Positions 1 through 8,630 are shown, counted from the stretch's first letter. The stretch: DNA of 64,000 nt from PVC group bacterium (GCA_945898015.1 CAMDGM010000013.1:1-64000), one strand, 5' to 3'. Notes: generated by a model not told the origin, from the sequence alone. Made by a program: numbers and translations.

Positions 1-225
1 GCGTTGCCCCTTGCGCGGAGCGCGGCGTACGAAGACGGGGAAGCATGGCTGCTGGACTTGCCGGTTCTCGGCAACCGGTGGTATGCGGTCCTTCAGTCGG
101 ATGATGCGGGCGCCAGTTGGACCACGAATGCGCCGGCCATCCGGGCCACCGCCAATTATTTGAACTGGCTGGATTTGGCGGCGGGCACCAATCGCCTCTA
201 CGAGGTCAAGGACCTGAAAAAGTAG
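1..225 (+). CDS. C-terminal end of a secreted protein (partial)
   Basis: An open frame enters from the left edge and stops at 223-225, so only the last 74 or so residues are visible. The composition (GNRWYAVLQSDDAGASW, then a short tail ending in KDLKK) resembles the closing beta-sandwich of the two tandem secreted proteins at 43527 and 45509, where a Tyr-rich strand follows a calcium-binding-type module. The function is unknown and export is inferred only from that similarity. A broken copy of the module expected just upstream of this tail lies after its stop, at 343-480. Confidence 0.5.
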   Translation, partial: ALPLARSAAYEDGEAWLLDLPVLGNRWYAVLQSDDAGASWTTNAPAIRATANYLNWLDLAAGTNRLYEVKDLKK

Positions 226-342
226 GCGGCCTGTCAGCAATCGCAAGGATTCGTGTTGATTCGTGTCCATTCGCGGTTTCTGGATCGGACAAGCAGCAAC
301 CTCAACAGCGGTTGCGCTTCATACCCATCTATTTTGCCGCCC

Positions 343-480
343 GCCGACATGGACCGCGACGGCATGACGGATGCGGGCGAGTATATCGCGGGCACCGATC
401 CCGCCAACCTGACCGGGTTCCCGACTATTGCCTTTACCAATCTGTTTAGCCAGGCCGCAGGCAAGGTCGAGTTCTACGTC
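343..480 (+). pseudogene. Remnant of a calcium-motif C-terminal module
   Basis: The translation reads DMDRDGMTDAGEYIAGTDP followed by about 25 residues ending KVEFYV, after which the similarity stops and the frame closes at 510. The same signature (D-x-D-x-DG, then E-x-x-AGT-x-P) occurs once near the C-terminus of each tandem protein at 43527 and 45509. Here it has no signal peptide, no credible start or ribosome site, and no closing strands. It reads as a leftover of a deleted or duplicated neighbour of the gene ending at 225. An assembly artefact or very short real gene cannot be excluded. Confidence 0.5.
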
Positions 481-569
481 CGTCGCTGTGGGCATTTGAG
501 GCACAAATGAATCTTTGACGGAAAGCGCCGCGGATGCCGGGCACCGGTCAGCCGTTTTAAGGCCGATAA

Positions 570-716
570 GTAGGCCGGGCGCTATGACGCTGTGAAAAAA
601 TGAAGCGTGCGGTCTGTGTAGGCCGCGCGCTACGAGCGCGGCACGGCTCCACGAATAGAGATGCCGGGAAAAGCACCAGAACGTGTGAGACGCCGGGCTC
701 GTAGCGCCCGGCCTAC
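570..716. repeat. REP-like GTAGGCC repeat, three copies
   Basis: Two direct copies begin gtaggccgggcgctatgacg (570-589) and gtaggccgcgcgctacgagc (from 618). A third, inverted copy ends in gcgcccggcctac (about 691-716). The copy at 618 can fold on itself through cgcgct/agcgcg around a 3-base loop. Short GC-rich intergenic repeats in mixed orientation are typical of REP or BIME-type elements. The sequence differs from the REP family at 26426-27170, so it would belong to a second family whose mobilising gene is not in this window. Confidence 0.5.
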
Positions 717-916
717 CAGAAGAAGCCCGCACGATGCAGTTCCAAAACGGACGCTGCACAAAGGAGCGACTCCCCGACGAAACGGCAAGGCGCCCGTTGA
801 CGTCGCCTCACGCTTTTGAAGGCTGACAAGTCCTTGCCGTTTCCTTATGATGCCCGCACATGATCCTGACATGACTGGCGCACGATGCGGAACACGGGAT
901 CAACGGGAGGCGGGGC

Positions 917-1897
917 ATGAGCGGAAAGAAAAACGGGAAGCGGCTCTGGGTGGGACTGGACGTGGGCGGCACCAAGATGCTGGCGTGCGTGTATGACGAC
1001 GATTTTCGCTGCCTGGGCCGGCGCAAGAAAAAGACGCGAGACGAGGCGGGCCCCTCGGACCCCCTGTCCCGCATGGCGACCGTGATCCGCGAAGCGCTCG
1101 ACGAGGCCGGCGCGCCGCCTTCCGCTTTGGCGGGCGTGGGGATCGGCCTGGCCGGCATGCTGGATCTGGATAAGGGCATCCTGATTGAGGCGCCGAACCT
1201 GGGCTGGAAGAAGCTCAAAGTGGTGGAAGGCTTGCGCAAGCGGTTGAAGGCGCCGGTGGTGATCGCGAACGATGTGGATGCCGGAACCTATGGCGAATAC
1301 CGGTTTGGCGCGGCCCGCAAGTCGCGGTGTGTCCTGGGCGTGTTCCCCGGCACGGGGATCGGTGGCGCCTGTGTGTATGACGGCAAGCTCATCCGGGGGA
1401 AGACGGGTTCCGCCATGGAAATCGGGCATTTGCCCGTGGATCCCGATGGCGTGCTCTGCGGGTGCGGCAAGCGGGGCTGCCTGGAGACGGTGGCCAGCCG
1501 GCTGGCCATTGCCGGCCAGGCGGCGCAGGCGGCGGTCCGGGGCGAGGCGCCGTGCCTGTTGAAGCTGGGCGGCACGGACTTGACCAAGATCCGCAGCGGC
1601 TTGCTGGCCGAGTCCATCCGGGGCGGCGATCGCGTGATCGAGCAGCTGGTGCGGCGCGCGGCGCACTGGCTGGGCTATGGCATCGCGGGCGCGGTGCATT
1701 TGCTGGCGCCCGACACGATCCTGCTGGGCGGCGGGCTGGCCGAGGAATTTCCCCGCCTGTATGTTGAGGAGGTGGAAGGCGCGGTCCGGGACCGTGGCCT
1801 GGCGACCTTCACCGCCGGCCTGCGTTTCACGGTGGCGGCGTTGGGCGCCGAGGCCGTGGCCATGGGCGCGGCGGCGATGGCGGCGGAGGAGGCATGA
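917..1897 (+). CDS. ROK-family sugar kinase (glucokinase-like)
   Basis: This 326-residue protein has the ROK layout: phosphate-binding GLDVGGTK at residues 13-20, the likely catalytic Asp in IANDVDAG (D119), GTGIGG at 145-150, and the zinc signature EIGH followed by CGCGKRGCLE at 168-190. ROK kinases phosphorylate hexoses such as glucose, N-acetylglucosamine or mannose in the cytoplasm. The start has a good ribosome site (GGGAGG at 904-909). The stop overlaps the start of ppx by four bases, and ppk follows, so all three are probably co-transcribed. That context suggests polyphosphate may be the phosphoryl donor, but the zinc motif is that of ordinary ATP-dependent ROK enzymes. Confidence 0.9.
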   Translation: MSGKKNGKRLWVGLDVGGTKMLACVYDDDFRCLGRRKKKTRDEAGPSDPLSRMATVIREALDEAGAPPSALAGVGIGLAGMLDLDKGILIEAPNLGWKKLKVVEGLRKRLKAPVVIANDVDAGTYGEYRFGAARKSRCVLGVFPGTGIGGACVYDGKLIRGKTGSAMEIGHLPVDPDGVLCGCGKRGCLETVASRLAIAGQAAQAAVRGEAPCLLKLGGTDLTKIRSGLLAESIRGGDRVIEQLVRRAAHWLGYGIAGAVHLLAPDTILLGGGLAEEFPRLYVEEVEGAVRDRGLATFTAGLRFTVAALGAEAVAMGAAAMAAEEA

Positions 1898-3504
1898 GCG
1901 CGGCTTCGGCCAGACGGGCCAAGCCCGTTGCGGTCCGGCCGCCCCGCCTGATTGCCGTCATTGACGTGGGCGCGAGCGCCATCCGGATGGATATCGCCGA
2001 GCTCGGCGGCCCGGAGGACGTCCGGATTCTGGACAGCCTGGCCCGGTCGGCGTCGCTGGGGCGCGACACCTTTAATGCCGGCCGGATTGAGCCCGAGACC
2101 ACGGAGGCCTGTGTCGGCATCTTGCGCGACTTCCGCCAGGCCGCCGAGGAGTATGCGGGTGAGACGGGGTCCCCTATTTCCATCCGCGCCGTCGGCACCA
2201 GCGCCTTGCGGGAGGCGGAGAACCGCGACGCGTTCCTGGACCGCGTCTTCATCGCCACGGGAATTCATGTCGAGCCGATCGAGGAGCCCGAGGTCCATCG
2301 CCTCACGTACATGGCGCTTCACCGGCTGATGGGCGACCAGCCCTTTATGAAGCGGGGCGATGTGCTGGTGGCCGAGGTCGGTGGGGGCGGCACCAAGATG
2401 CTGCTCATCCAGGACGGGTTTGTGACCTGTTCCGAGACGTTCCGCCTGGGCTCCCTGCGCGTGCGGGAAGCGCTGGAAACGGATGACGAATCCGAGGCGC
2501 ACACGGAGGAGGCCCTGGGCCGGCAGATCGAGCGGACGCTGGACCAGATCCGCCGGACGGTGCCGGTGAAGCGGGCGCCGCACCTGGTGGCGGTCCTGGG
2601 TGATCTTCCCGCGACCCTGATGAGCGCGCTCGGGGCCGGGCCCGCCGGCGCGGGCCGGCCGTTTGTGGGCGCGCTGGACGTGAAGACGTTCATGCGGGCC
2701 CGGGAGATCGCCGAAAAAAGCGAAAGCGAGTTGGTGCGGGATTACGGGCTGTCGCCCCGGGAGGCGGCGGCGGCGGGGCCGGCGCTGATGACCTACGTGA
2801 GCCTGGCCCGTGAATTCCGGGTGAAGACCGTGAGCCTGGCGCGTGTGGACCTGCGCCTGGGCCTGCTGTTCAACGAGGTGATGCGCGGCGCCTGGACGGC
2901 CCATTTTTCGGAGCAGATCATCCGCTCGGCCCTGGCGCTGGGCGCCAAGTATGCCTTTGACAAGCCCCACGCCCTGCATGTGACCGAGCTGGCCGTGCGC
3001 CTCCTCCGCGAGGTGGCCTCGGATCACAACCTGGAGCCGCGCCACGAGATCCTCCTGCGCGTGGCCGGGATCCTGCACGATATCGGGGCGTTCGTGAGCA
3101 GCCGCAGCCATCACAAGCACTCGTCCTACCTGATTGCGAGCAGCGAGCTGTTCGGCCTGACGACCCGCGACACGGCGCTGATCGCGCTGGTTGCGCGGTA
3201 CCACCGGCGCTCGCCGCCGGCACCGTCCCACCCGGAATTCGTCCGGCTGGACCGCGAGGACCGGGCGCTGGTGCTTCAGCTGTCGGCCGTTCTCCGGGTG
3301 GCGGATGCGCTGGACCGGAGCCATTCCCAGCGGATTCGCATTGCGGGATTCCTGCGGACGGGGGATGAGCTGTCGCTGGGCGTGGAGGACGTGGGCGACT
3401 TATCGCTGGAGCGGGTGGCCCTGGAAACCAAGGGCGGCTTGTTTGAGACGGTGTACGGGATGCGGGTTACGCTCCGGCCCACCGTGATGCCGGGAATTCG
3501 ATAG
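1894..3504 (+). CDS. ppx: Ppx/GppA phosphatase with C-terminal HD domain
   Basis: The 536-residue protein matches exopolyphosphatase/guanosine pentaphosphatase enzymes, which remove terminal phosphate from polyphosphate or convert pppGpp to ppGpp. The N-terminal half has the sugar-kinase/Hsp70 fold (AVIDVGASAIRM at 21-32, GTSALREAEN at 101-110, VAEVGGGGTK at 159-168). The C-terminal half has an HD-type helical domain (ILHDIG at 393-398, SHHKHSS at 405-411). The usual DIGGGSTE loop reads EVGGGGTK here, so two normally acidic positions differ. It overlaps the ROK kinase by four bases and lies 13 bases before ppk, placing synthesis and breakdown of polyphosphate in one operon. Confidence 0.9.
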   Translation: MSAASARRAKPVAVRPPRLIAVIDVGASAIRMDIAELGGPEDVRILDSLARSASLGRDTFNAGRIEPETTEACVGILRDFRQAAEEYAGETGSPISIRAVGTSALREAENRDAFLDRVFIATGIHVEPIEEPEVHRLTYMALHRLMGDQPFMKRGDVLVAEVGGGGTKMLLIQDGFVTCSETFRLGSLRVREALETDDESEAHTEEALGRQIERTLDQIRRTVPVKRAPHLVAVLGDLPATLMSALGAGPAGAGRPFVGALDVKTFMRAREIAEKSESELVRDYGLSPREAAAAGPALMTYVSLAREFRVKTVSLARVDLRLGLLFNEVMRGAWTAHFSEQIIRSALALGAKYAFDKPHALHVTELAVRLLREVASDHNLEPRHEILLRVAGILHDIGAFVSSRSHHKHSSYLIASSELFGLTTRDTALIALVARYHRRSPPAPSHPEFVRLDREDRALVLQLSAVLRVADALDRSHSQRIRIAGFLRTGDELSLGVEDVGDLSLERVALETKGGLFETVYGMRVTLRPTVMPGIR

Positions 3505-3517
3505 GGGAGGCGCGACG

Positions 3518-5632
3518 ATGGCCCGTTCCATTTTCCTGAACCGGGAGTTAAGCTGGCTGGCGTTCAACCGGCGGGTGCTGGAGGAGGCCCGCGATCCCGC
3601 CGTGCCGGTGCTCGAGCGGCTGAAGTTCCTGGCCATCACGGCCTCCAATCTCGACGAATTTTTCATGGTGCGGGTGGGCGGGCTGCTGGAGCTGGTCCGG
3701 GAGGGGCGAGACAATCCGGATCCTGCGGGGCTGCGGCCGGACGCGCAGCTGAGCGCCATCTCCCGGGAGGTCCGGCGCATGGTGGCGGAGATGGGGTCCT
3801 GCCTCCGGGACATCGAGGAGCGCCTGCGGGATGAAGGGCTCCGGCGGTGCGGCCTGGGGGAGATGGATGAAGCCCAGCTCGACCATCTATCACGGGTTTT
3901 TGATCGCGAGGTGTTTCCCGTGCTCAGCCCCCAGGCGGTGCGGCGGTTCCGTGAATTTCCGCTGTTGCCCGGCCTGACGGTGGCCGTGGCGGTCCGGCTG
4001 GGCGGCCGGCGGCCGGACCGGCGCGACCGCTTTGCCGTGGTGGCGCTGCCCCGCAACCTGTCCCGCCTGGTCACCGTGCCGGCGGAGCGGGGCAACGTCA
4101 GCGTGCTGCTGGAGGATCTCGTGACGGCCCTGCTGGACCGCCTGTTCCCGGGCGAGACGGTGGGGGAACACGCCGTGTTCCGGATCACCCGCAACGCGGA
4201 CATGAGCGTGCAGGAGGACCAGGCGGGCGATTTGCTGGCGCAGATGCGCGAGGTGCTGACCGAGCGCAAGCTGAGCGCCTGCGTGCGGCTGCAGGTGGAT
4301 GAGGCCGCGTCGCCCCTCATGGTCCGGCTCCTGCGCAAGGCGCTGGGGGTCGGGGACCGGGAGCTGTTCCGCGTGCCCGCGCCGCTGGATCTGTCCCTGT
4401 TTTCAACCCTGGCGGGCATGCCGGGCTATGAGGCGCTGCGCGAGCCGCCGTGGAAGCCGGTCGTGCCGGCCGCGTTCCGCCAGGGGCAGTCCGTGTTCGA
4501 GACGCTGGCCCGGCAGGACGTCCTGCTGGTCCACCCCTATGAGTCGTTCGATCCGGTTGTACGGCTGGTGGACGAGGCGGCCGACGATCCCGACGTGCTG
4601 GCGATCAAGCAGATCCTGTACCGCACGAGCCGGGAGAGCCCGATTATCGCGGCGCTGGCCCGGGCGGCGGCCAAGGGCAAGCACGTGACCGCGCTGGTGG
4701 AGCTGAAGGCGCGGTTTGACGAGGCCCGCAACATTGGCTGGGCCCAGGCGCTGGAGGTGGCGGGGGTGCAGGTGGTGTACGGGGTGAAGAATCTCAAGAC
4801 GCACGCCAAGATCTGCATCGTGGTGCGGCGCGAGGCGTCGGGCGTGCGCCGGTACCTGCATTTCGGCACCGGCAACTACAACGAGAGCACGGCGCGGCTG
4901 TACAGCGATGTGAGCTATATGACCTGCCGCGAGGGCTTTGGCCGGGATGCATCCCGGTTCTTCAATGCGATCACCGGGTTTTCCGGTTCCGTGCCTTACG
5001 AGAACCTGGCGGCGGCCCCGCTCGGGCTGCGGGCGCGGCTGCTGGACCTGATCGAGGCGGAGCGGGTGTGCGCCGAGCGGAACGAGCCCGCCCGGATCAC
5101 GGTCAAAGTTAATTCGCTGTCGGACCCGGCGATGATCGAAGCCCTGATCCGGGCCGCGAAGGCGGGGGTGAAGGTGCGCCTGAACGTGCGCGGGGTCTGC
5201 TGCCTGAAGCCGGATGTCAAGGGCGGCGGGATCGAGGTGGTGAGCGTGGTGGACCGTTATCTGGAACATGCGCGCATCCTGCATTTTCATCACGGGGGCA
5301 AGCCGCAGGTGTTTATTTCCAGCGCGGACTGGATGACCCGCAATCTTGATAAGCGGATCGAGCTGCTGGTGCCGGTGGAGGATCCGGCCTGCCGGGCCCG
5401 GCTGACGGCCTTTCTGGAGGGCTTCTTCCGCGACACGGCCAAGGCGCGGCGCTTGTTGTCCGATGGCACGTGGGAGCGGGTGCGCCCGCCCGAGCGGGGC
5501 AAGCCCTACCGGGCCCAGGAGGCGTGGTATGGGACCGTCTCTGCGGAAGTGAAATCCGCGGCCCGCGCCGAGGAGCGGCTGTTCGAGCCCCAGCGTCCTT
5601 CGCGTGGCAAGCCGCGGTCTGATACCCGTTAA
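3518..5632 (+). CDS. ppk1: Polyphosphate kinase 1
   Basis: This 704-residue protein is a full-length Ppk1, which reversibly transfers the gamma phosphate of ATP to inorganic polyphosphate. It opens with the characteristic FLNRELSWLAFNRRVLEEA. The two catalytic histidines sit in KTHAK (H429) and LHFGTGNYNE (H448), 19 residues apart as in E. coli Ppk. The start follows the ribosome site AGGGGAGG by six bases. It is the last gene of the ROK-ppx-ppk operon. A hairpin at 5639-5656 directly after the stop may take part in termination, although it has no good T-run. Confidence 0.97.
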   Translation: MARSIFLNRELSWLAFNRRVLEEARDPAVPVLERLKFLAITASNLDEFFMVRVGGLLELVREGRDNPDPAGLRPDAQLSAISREVRRMVAEMGSCLRDIEERLRDEGLRRCGLGEMDEAQLDHLSRVFDREVFPVLSPQAVRRFREFPLLPGLTVAVAVRLGGRRPDRRDRFAVVALPRNLSRLVTVPAERGNVSVLLEDLVTALLDRLFPGETVGEHAVFRITRNADMSVQEDQAGDLLAQMREVLTERKLSACVRLQVDEAASPLMVRLLRKALGVGDRELFRVPAPLDLSLFSTLAGMPGYEALREPPWKPVVPAAFRQGQSVFETLARQDVLLVHPYESFDPVVRLVDEAADDPDVLAIKQILYRTSRESPIIAALARAAAKGKHVTALVELKARFDEARNIGWAQALEVAGVQVVYGVKNLKTHAKICIVVRREASGVRRYLHFGTGNYNESTARLYSDVSYMTCREGFGRDASRFFNAITGFSGSVPYENLAAAPLGLRARLLDLIEAERVCAERNEPARITVKVNSLSDPAMIEALIRAAKAGVKVRLNVRGVCCLKPDVKGGGIEVVSVVDRYLEHARILHFHHGGKPQVFISSADWMTRNLDKRIELLVPVEDPACRARLTAFLEGFFRDTAKARRLLSDGTWERVRPPERGKPYRAQEAWYGTVSAEVKSAARAEERLFEPQRPSRGKPRSDTR

Positions 5633-5865
5633 GGAATGGGCCCTCATGACAGGGCCGGTTTGTGCCGTTTTATCGGGGCCGGTCCTGCGCGAAGCATGGT
5701 AGGGCGGCCAGCCTGCCCTGAGCTTGTCGAAGGGGTCCCTTGACCGCCGGTGTAGCTGTCCGGCGGGTGGGTTGAGCGTCCGTGAAAAGCCCGTTTAGGG
5801 GGCTTGCGCCCGGGGTTGTGTAGCGCCGCACTGAGTGCGGCGGAGGCCCGCCCATTTGGTGGCGG
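5633..5865. repeat. Intergenic hairpins and a CTGAGCTTGTCGAAGG motif
   Basis: This convergent gap between ppk1 and the ABC permease carries three structured elements. A hairpin at 5639-5656 has stem ggccct/agggcc and a six-base loop. The motif ccctgagcttgtcgaaggg lies at about 5715-5734. A perfect 8-bp hairpin at 5824-5842 has arms cgccgcac/gtgcggcg and a tga loop. From memory, the middle motif recurs in intergenic DNA of many phyla; I cannot verify that here. No coding potential is visible. Confidence 0.5.
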
Positions 5866-6723
5866 TCAGGGGGATTTCATGAATAACCGGCGGCCGCGCC
5901 GGGGGGCGATCACGAGGGCCAGGATGAACAGGGCGAGGCTGACCAGCACGATGGCCGCGCCCGAGGCGATGCCGAGATAGTAGGACAGGTAGAGTCCGGT
6001 AACGCCGGAGAGCGCGCCGCAGACAGCTGCCACGGCCATGATGACCGGCAGCCGGCGGGCCAGCAGAAAGCCGGTGGCAGCGGGGGTTACGAGGAGCGCG
6101 AGCACGAGCGTGATGCCCACGGTCTGGAGCGACACAACGGTCGTCACCGCCACGAGCGCCAGGAGCAGGTAGGAGAGGAAGGCGGCCGGCAGCCGGAGCG
6201 TGATGGCGAAGGTCTCGTCGAAGGTGACCACGACCAGCTCCTTGTAGAAGAGGCCCAGGGTGAGCAGGACGGCGGACGCGCAGAGGAAGATGAGGGCCAG
6301 GTCGCCGGGGCCCACGGCCAGGACGTTTCCAAACAGGATGTGCGTGAGGTCCGTGCCCGTGCTCCGCATGGCCGAGAGGATGGCGACGCCCAGCGCGAAG
6401 AGGCCGGAGAAGACGATCCCGATGGCGGCATCTTCCTTGATCCGGGCCCGGCGCTGGACAAACCCGATGCCGAACGAGGCGGCCAGCGCGGTGCCGAGCG
6501 CCCAGAGGAAGAGGGCGGGGCGGCCGCCGCCCAGGAGGGTGCCGATCGCCACGCCGGGCAGGATGGCATGCGAGAGCGCGTCGCCCAGAAAGGCCATGCC
6601 GCGCAGGATGACAAAGGTGCCGATTACGGCGCAGACGATTCCCACGAGCACGGCGGCGGCCATGCCGCGCAGCATGAAGCCGTATTGAAGGGGCTCGGCA
6701 AGGAGGGCGATGACATCGGGCAT
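5866..6723 (-). CDS. Zinc/manganese ABC transporter permease (ABC-3 family)
   Basis: The 285-residue protein is almost entirely hydrophobic, with about eight predicted membrane helices. It contains the family segment GDALSHAILPGVAIG near residue 47, typical of ZnuB/MntB/TroC-type permeases of metal ABC importers in the inner membrane. It is the third gene of a minus-strand operon, two bases after the ATPase and downstream of the binding protein. The metal (Zn or Mn) cannot be decided from this subunit. The C-terminus is short and basic, with none of the regulatory extensions seen in some paralogues. Confidence 0.93.
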   Translation of the reverse strand: MPDVIALLAEPLQYGFMLRGMAAAVLVGIVCAVIGTFVILRGMAFLGDALSHAILPGVAIGTLLGGGRPALFLWALGTALAASFGIGFVQRRARIKEDAAIGIVFSGLFALGVAILSAMRSTGTDLTHILFGNVLAVGPGDLALIFLCASAVLLTLGLFYKELVVVTFDETFAITLRLPAAFLSYLLLALVAVTTVVSLQTVGITLVLALLVTPAATGFLLARRLPVIMAVAAVCGALSGVTGLYLSYYLGIASGAAIVLVSLALFILALVIAPRRGRRLFMKSP

Positions 6724-6725
6724 GA

Positions 6726-7529
6726 TCAGCCTCCCTCGCAGCAGGTGTCGGCGAACACGAGATGGCCGTCGGCCGTGTGGACCAGGTGAAGGCGTCCGCC
6801 GTAGGCCTCGCCGAGCGCCTCGGGGGTCAGGACGGCCGGGGCTTTTCCGACGGCAATGATTTTGCGGTTCAGCAGCAGCACGCGGTCGAACCGTTCGGCG
6901 GCCAGCCGCAGGTCGTGCAGCGCCACGAGCACGGCGACCCCCTTGTCACGAAGTTGGTCTAGGATGCCGAAGATATCCTCGCGGGCGGGCGCGTCGAGGG
7001 CGGCAAAAGGTTCGTCCATCAGCATGATGCCGGCCTCCTGGGCGAGGGCGCGGGCGATGAACATCCGCTGCTGCTGGCCGCCCGAGAGCTCGCCGATCTG
7101 GCGCCGGCTTAGATCGGCCATCCCGACCGTGTCCAGGCAGTCGGCGGCGATCGACCGGTCCTCGCGATTGAGGCGGTGGAAGAATCCCCGTCGGCCGATC
7201 CGGCCCATCAGCACGGCGTCGGCCACGGTCACGGGGAATTGCCAGTCCACCTCGCTGCGCTGGGCGAGGTAGGCGATGCAGGTGTGAAGGCCCGGCTGGC
7301 TGCCGCCGATGCGGATGTGTCCGGTCGCGGGGGTCAGCAGGCCCGCGCACGCGCGGAACAGGGAGCTTTTGCCGGCGCCGTTGGGCCCGATCACGGCCAT
7401 GCGCTCGCCCGCTTCCACCCGGAGGGTGATCTGTTCCAGAACCCGGACGGCGCCATAGCGCACGTCGACCGCCTCCAGTTCCAGGCCGGCCGCCCCGGGA
7501 TCGTGGGGGCTATGTTTTTTCCGGAACAT
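6726..7529 (-). CDS. Zinc/manganese ABC transporter ATP-binding protein
   Basis: This 267-residue ATPase has Walker [10 protein letters not shown] near residue 49, the signature [15 protein letters not shown], and Walker [13 protein letters not shown]. It would energise the permease encoded directly downstream (two-base gap) and work with the binding protein directly upstream (two-base gap). The gene order binding protein, ATPase, permease is common in ZnuABC/MntABC-like cassettes. The last 25 residues contain His and Cys (DTCCEGG at the end), which is unremarkable. Confidence 0.95.
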   Translation of the reverse strand: MFRKKHSPHDPGAAGLELEAVDVRYGAVRVLEQITLRVEAGERMAVIGPNGAGKSSLFRACAGLLTPATGHIRIGGSQPGLHTCIAYLAQRSEVDWQFPVTVADAVLMGRIGRRGFFHRLNREDRSIAADCLDTVGMADLSRRQIGELSGGQQQRMFIARALAQEAGIMLMDEPFAALDAPAREDIFGILDQLRDKGVAVLVALHDLRLAAERFDRVLLLNRKIIAVGKAPAVLTPEALGEAYGGRLHLVHTADGHLVFADTCCEGG

Positions 7530-7531
7530 GG

Positions 7532-8470
7532 TTATTCCTTGAGTGCCTGGAGGATCACGGTGACGTTGTGGCGCATGAACGCCAGGTAGGTGCCCGCGGG
7601 GCCCTCCGGCCCGCTGAGCGCGCCGTCGTAGAAAACAGCCACCCGGGCGCCGGTGTCGGCGGCTACGCGTTCGGCGAGGGCGGGCGACACGGAGCGGGTG
7701 ACGAAAAGCGCCGGAATGTGGTTCGTGCGGATGATTTCCTCAAGCGCGGCCAGGTCGCGGGCGGAGGGTTCGGCGGCGGTGCTGAAGCTGGGAACCAGAA
7801 CGCCCGAGAGCGTGAACCCGTACCGGTCGGCGAAGTAGCCCAGCACGGCATGATCGGCCACCAGCCGGCGGCGGTCCGGCGGGAGCGTGGCGGTTTGTTC
7901 CCGGATCCAGGTGTCCAGCGCCAGGAGCTGGGCGCGATAGCCGGCGGCGCGGGCGGCGTAGGCGGCGGCATGGGCGGGGTCCTGCGAGGACAGGGAGTCG
8001 CGGATGACATCGGTCCAGATGGCGACGTTGAGGGGGTTGAACCAGACGTGTGGATCGGCGCTGTCCGGGGTGTGTCCGTCGCGCTCGCCGTGGTGGTGCG
8101 GTTCCGTCAGGAGGCGGGGAGCGAGAGTGCGGGACACCTCGATCACTTCGGAGCCGGCCGGGAGTCGGGGGAGAAAGGATTCGAGGCCGAGCCCGTTGGC
8201 GAAAAGCAGCCGGGCGCGGGAGAGGGCCGCGAGGTCGGCGGGGGTCGGGTTGAAGGCGTGCGGATCCTGGCCCGGCTTGAGCAGGGTGGTCAGGGCGATG
8301 TCGGGGCCTCCGATGACCGCCACGATATCGCCAAGGATGGAGGTGGTGGCGGCCACGCGCAGGGGGCCGGCCTCGGGACTGGCGTGTTCGCTTCGTCCGC
8401 ACCCGGCGGCCAGAACGAGTGCGCCGGCCAGCCCGGCATGAAGAAGGGCGATGGCTTTCATGGGTGGCAT
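7532..8470 (-). CDS. Metal-binding lipoprotein of a Zn/Mn ABC transporter
   Basis: This is a ZnuA/TroA-type solute-binding protein of 312 residues (309 if the ATG at 8461 is used). The lipobox LVLAAGC predicts a lipoprotein that presents metal to the permease. Likely metal ligands are the His in GQDPHAFNP, the His in DPHVWFNPLN, the His in VADHAVLGYF and an Asp in FYDGAL. A His-rich loop (PHHHGERDGH) sits before the second ligand, a feature more usual in zinc than manganese binders. It is the first gene of the three-gene cassette. A palindrome at 8544-8563 in the divergent intergenic region is a candidate metalloregulator site. Confidence 0.93.
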   Translation of the reverse strand: MPPMKAIALLHAGLAGALVLAAGCGRSEHASPEAGPLRVAATTSILGDIVAVIGGPDIALTTLLKPGQDPHAFNPTPADLAALSRARLLFANGLGLESFLPRLPAGSEVIEVSRTLAPRLLTEPHHHGERDGHTPDSADPHVWFNPLNVAIWTDVIRDSLSSQDPAHAAAYAARAAGYRAQLLALDTWIREQTATLPPDRRRLVADHAVLGYFADRYGFTLSGVLVPSFSTAAEPSARDLAALEEIIRTNHIPALFVTRSVSPALAERVAADTGARVAVFYDGALSGPEGPAGTYLAFMRHNVTVILQALKE

Positions 8471-8543
8471 GATAAAGGAAGGCCGGCGTAATGAAAAGCG
8501 AGAACGATTGGGTTTGACCCTTGACTTTGACGGGGGGTTCCTT

Positions 8544-8563
8544 TACGGTTTTATTAAACCATA
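8544..8563. promoter_or_regulatory. Candidate operator palindrome between divergent genes
   Basis: The arms tacggttt and aaaccata flank a tatt centre and match at seven of eight positions. It lies about 75 bases upstream of the metal-transport cassette (minus strand) and 68 upstream of the KaiC-like gene (plus strand). It overlaps the -10 region of a possible plus-strand promoter (TTGACG at 8527-8532, TTTATT at 8550-8555). The AT-rich dyad is in the style of MntR, Zur or Fur sites but matches no consensus exactly. Confidence 0.35.
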
Positions 8564-8630
8564 CTATTATTTTTTTAGATGATGGGGCGCGATGGGAGTG
8601 GGCCATCGGCATCAGGGCGGGAGATGGAGT

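Larger units (their letters stand above)
226..916. other. Gene-poor region with repeats and a gene remnant
   Basis: This 691-bp stretch holds no intact gene. It contains a phrase of the type attcgtgtccattcg at about 257-272, the gene remnant at 343-480, and three copies of a GTAGGCC-type repeat at 570-716. The last 100 bases lead into the ROK kinase, whose ribosome site GGGAGG is at 904-909. I saw no convincing promoter or terminator. Confidence 0.5.

Noticed and set aside
253-510. Small independent gene
   Set aside because: No ribosome site or signal peptide, and the module match covers only its middle; treated as a remnant.
1675-3324. 549-codon open frame on the minus strand opposite the ROK kinase and ppx
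   Set aside because: It is a shadow of strongly coding plus-strand genes in GC-rich DNA, with no recognisable domain and an Arg/Gly/His-rich composition.
8592-8630. Upstream ATG for the KaiC-like gene
   Set aside because: The added residues (His/Gly/Arg-rich) do not look like a domain start and the ATG at 8631 has a better ribosome site.
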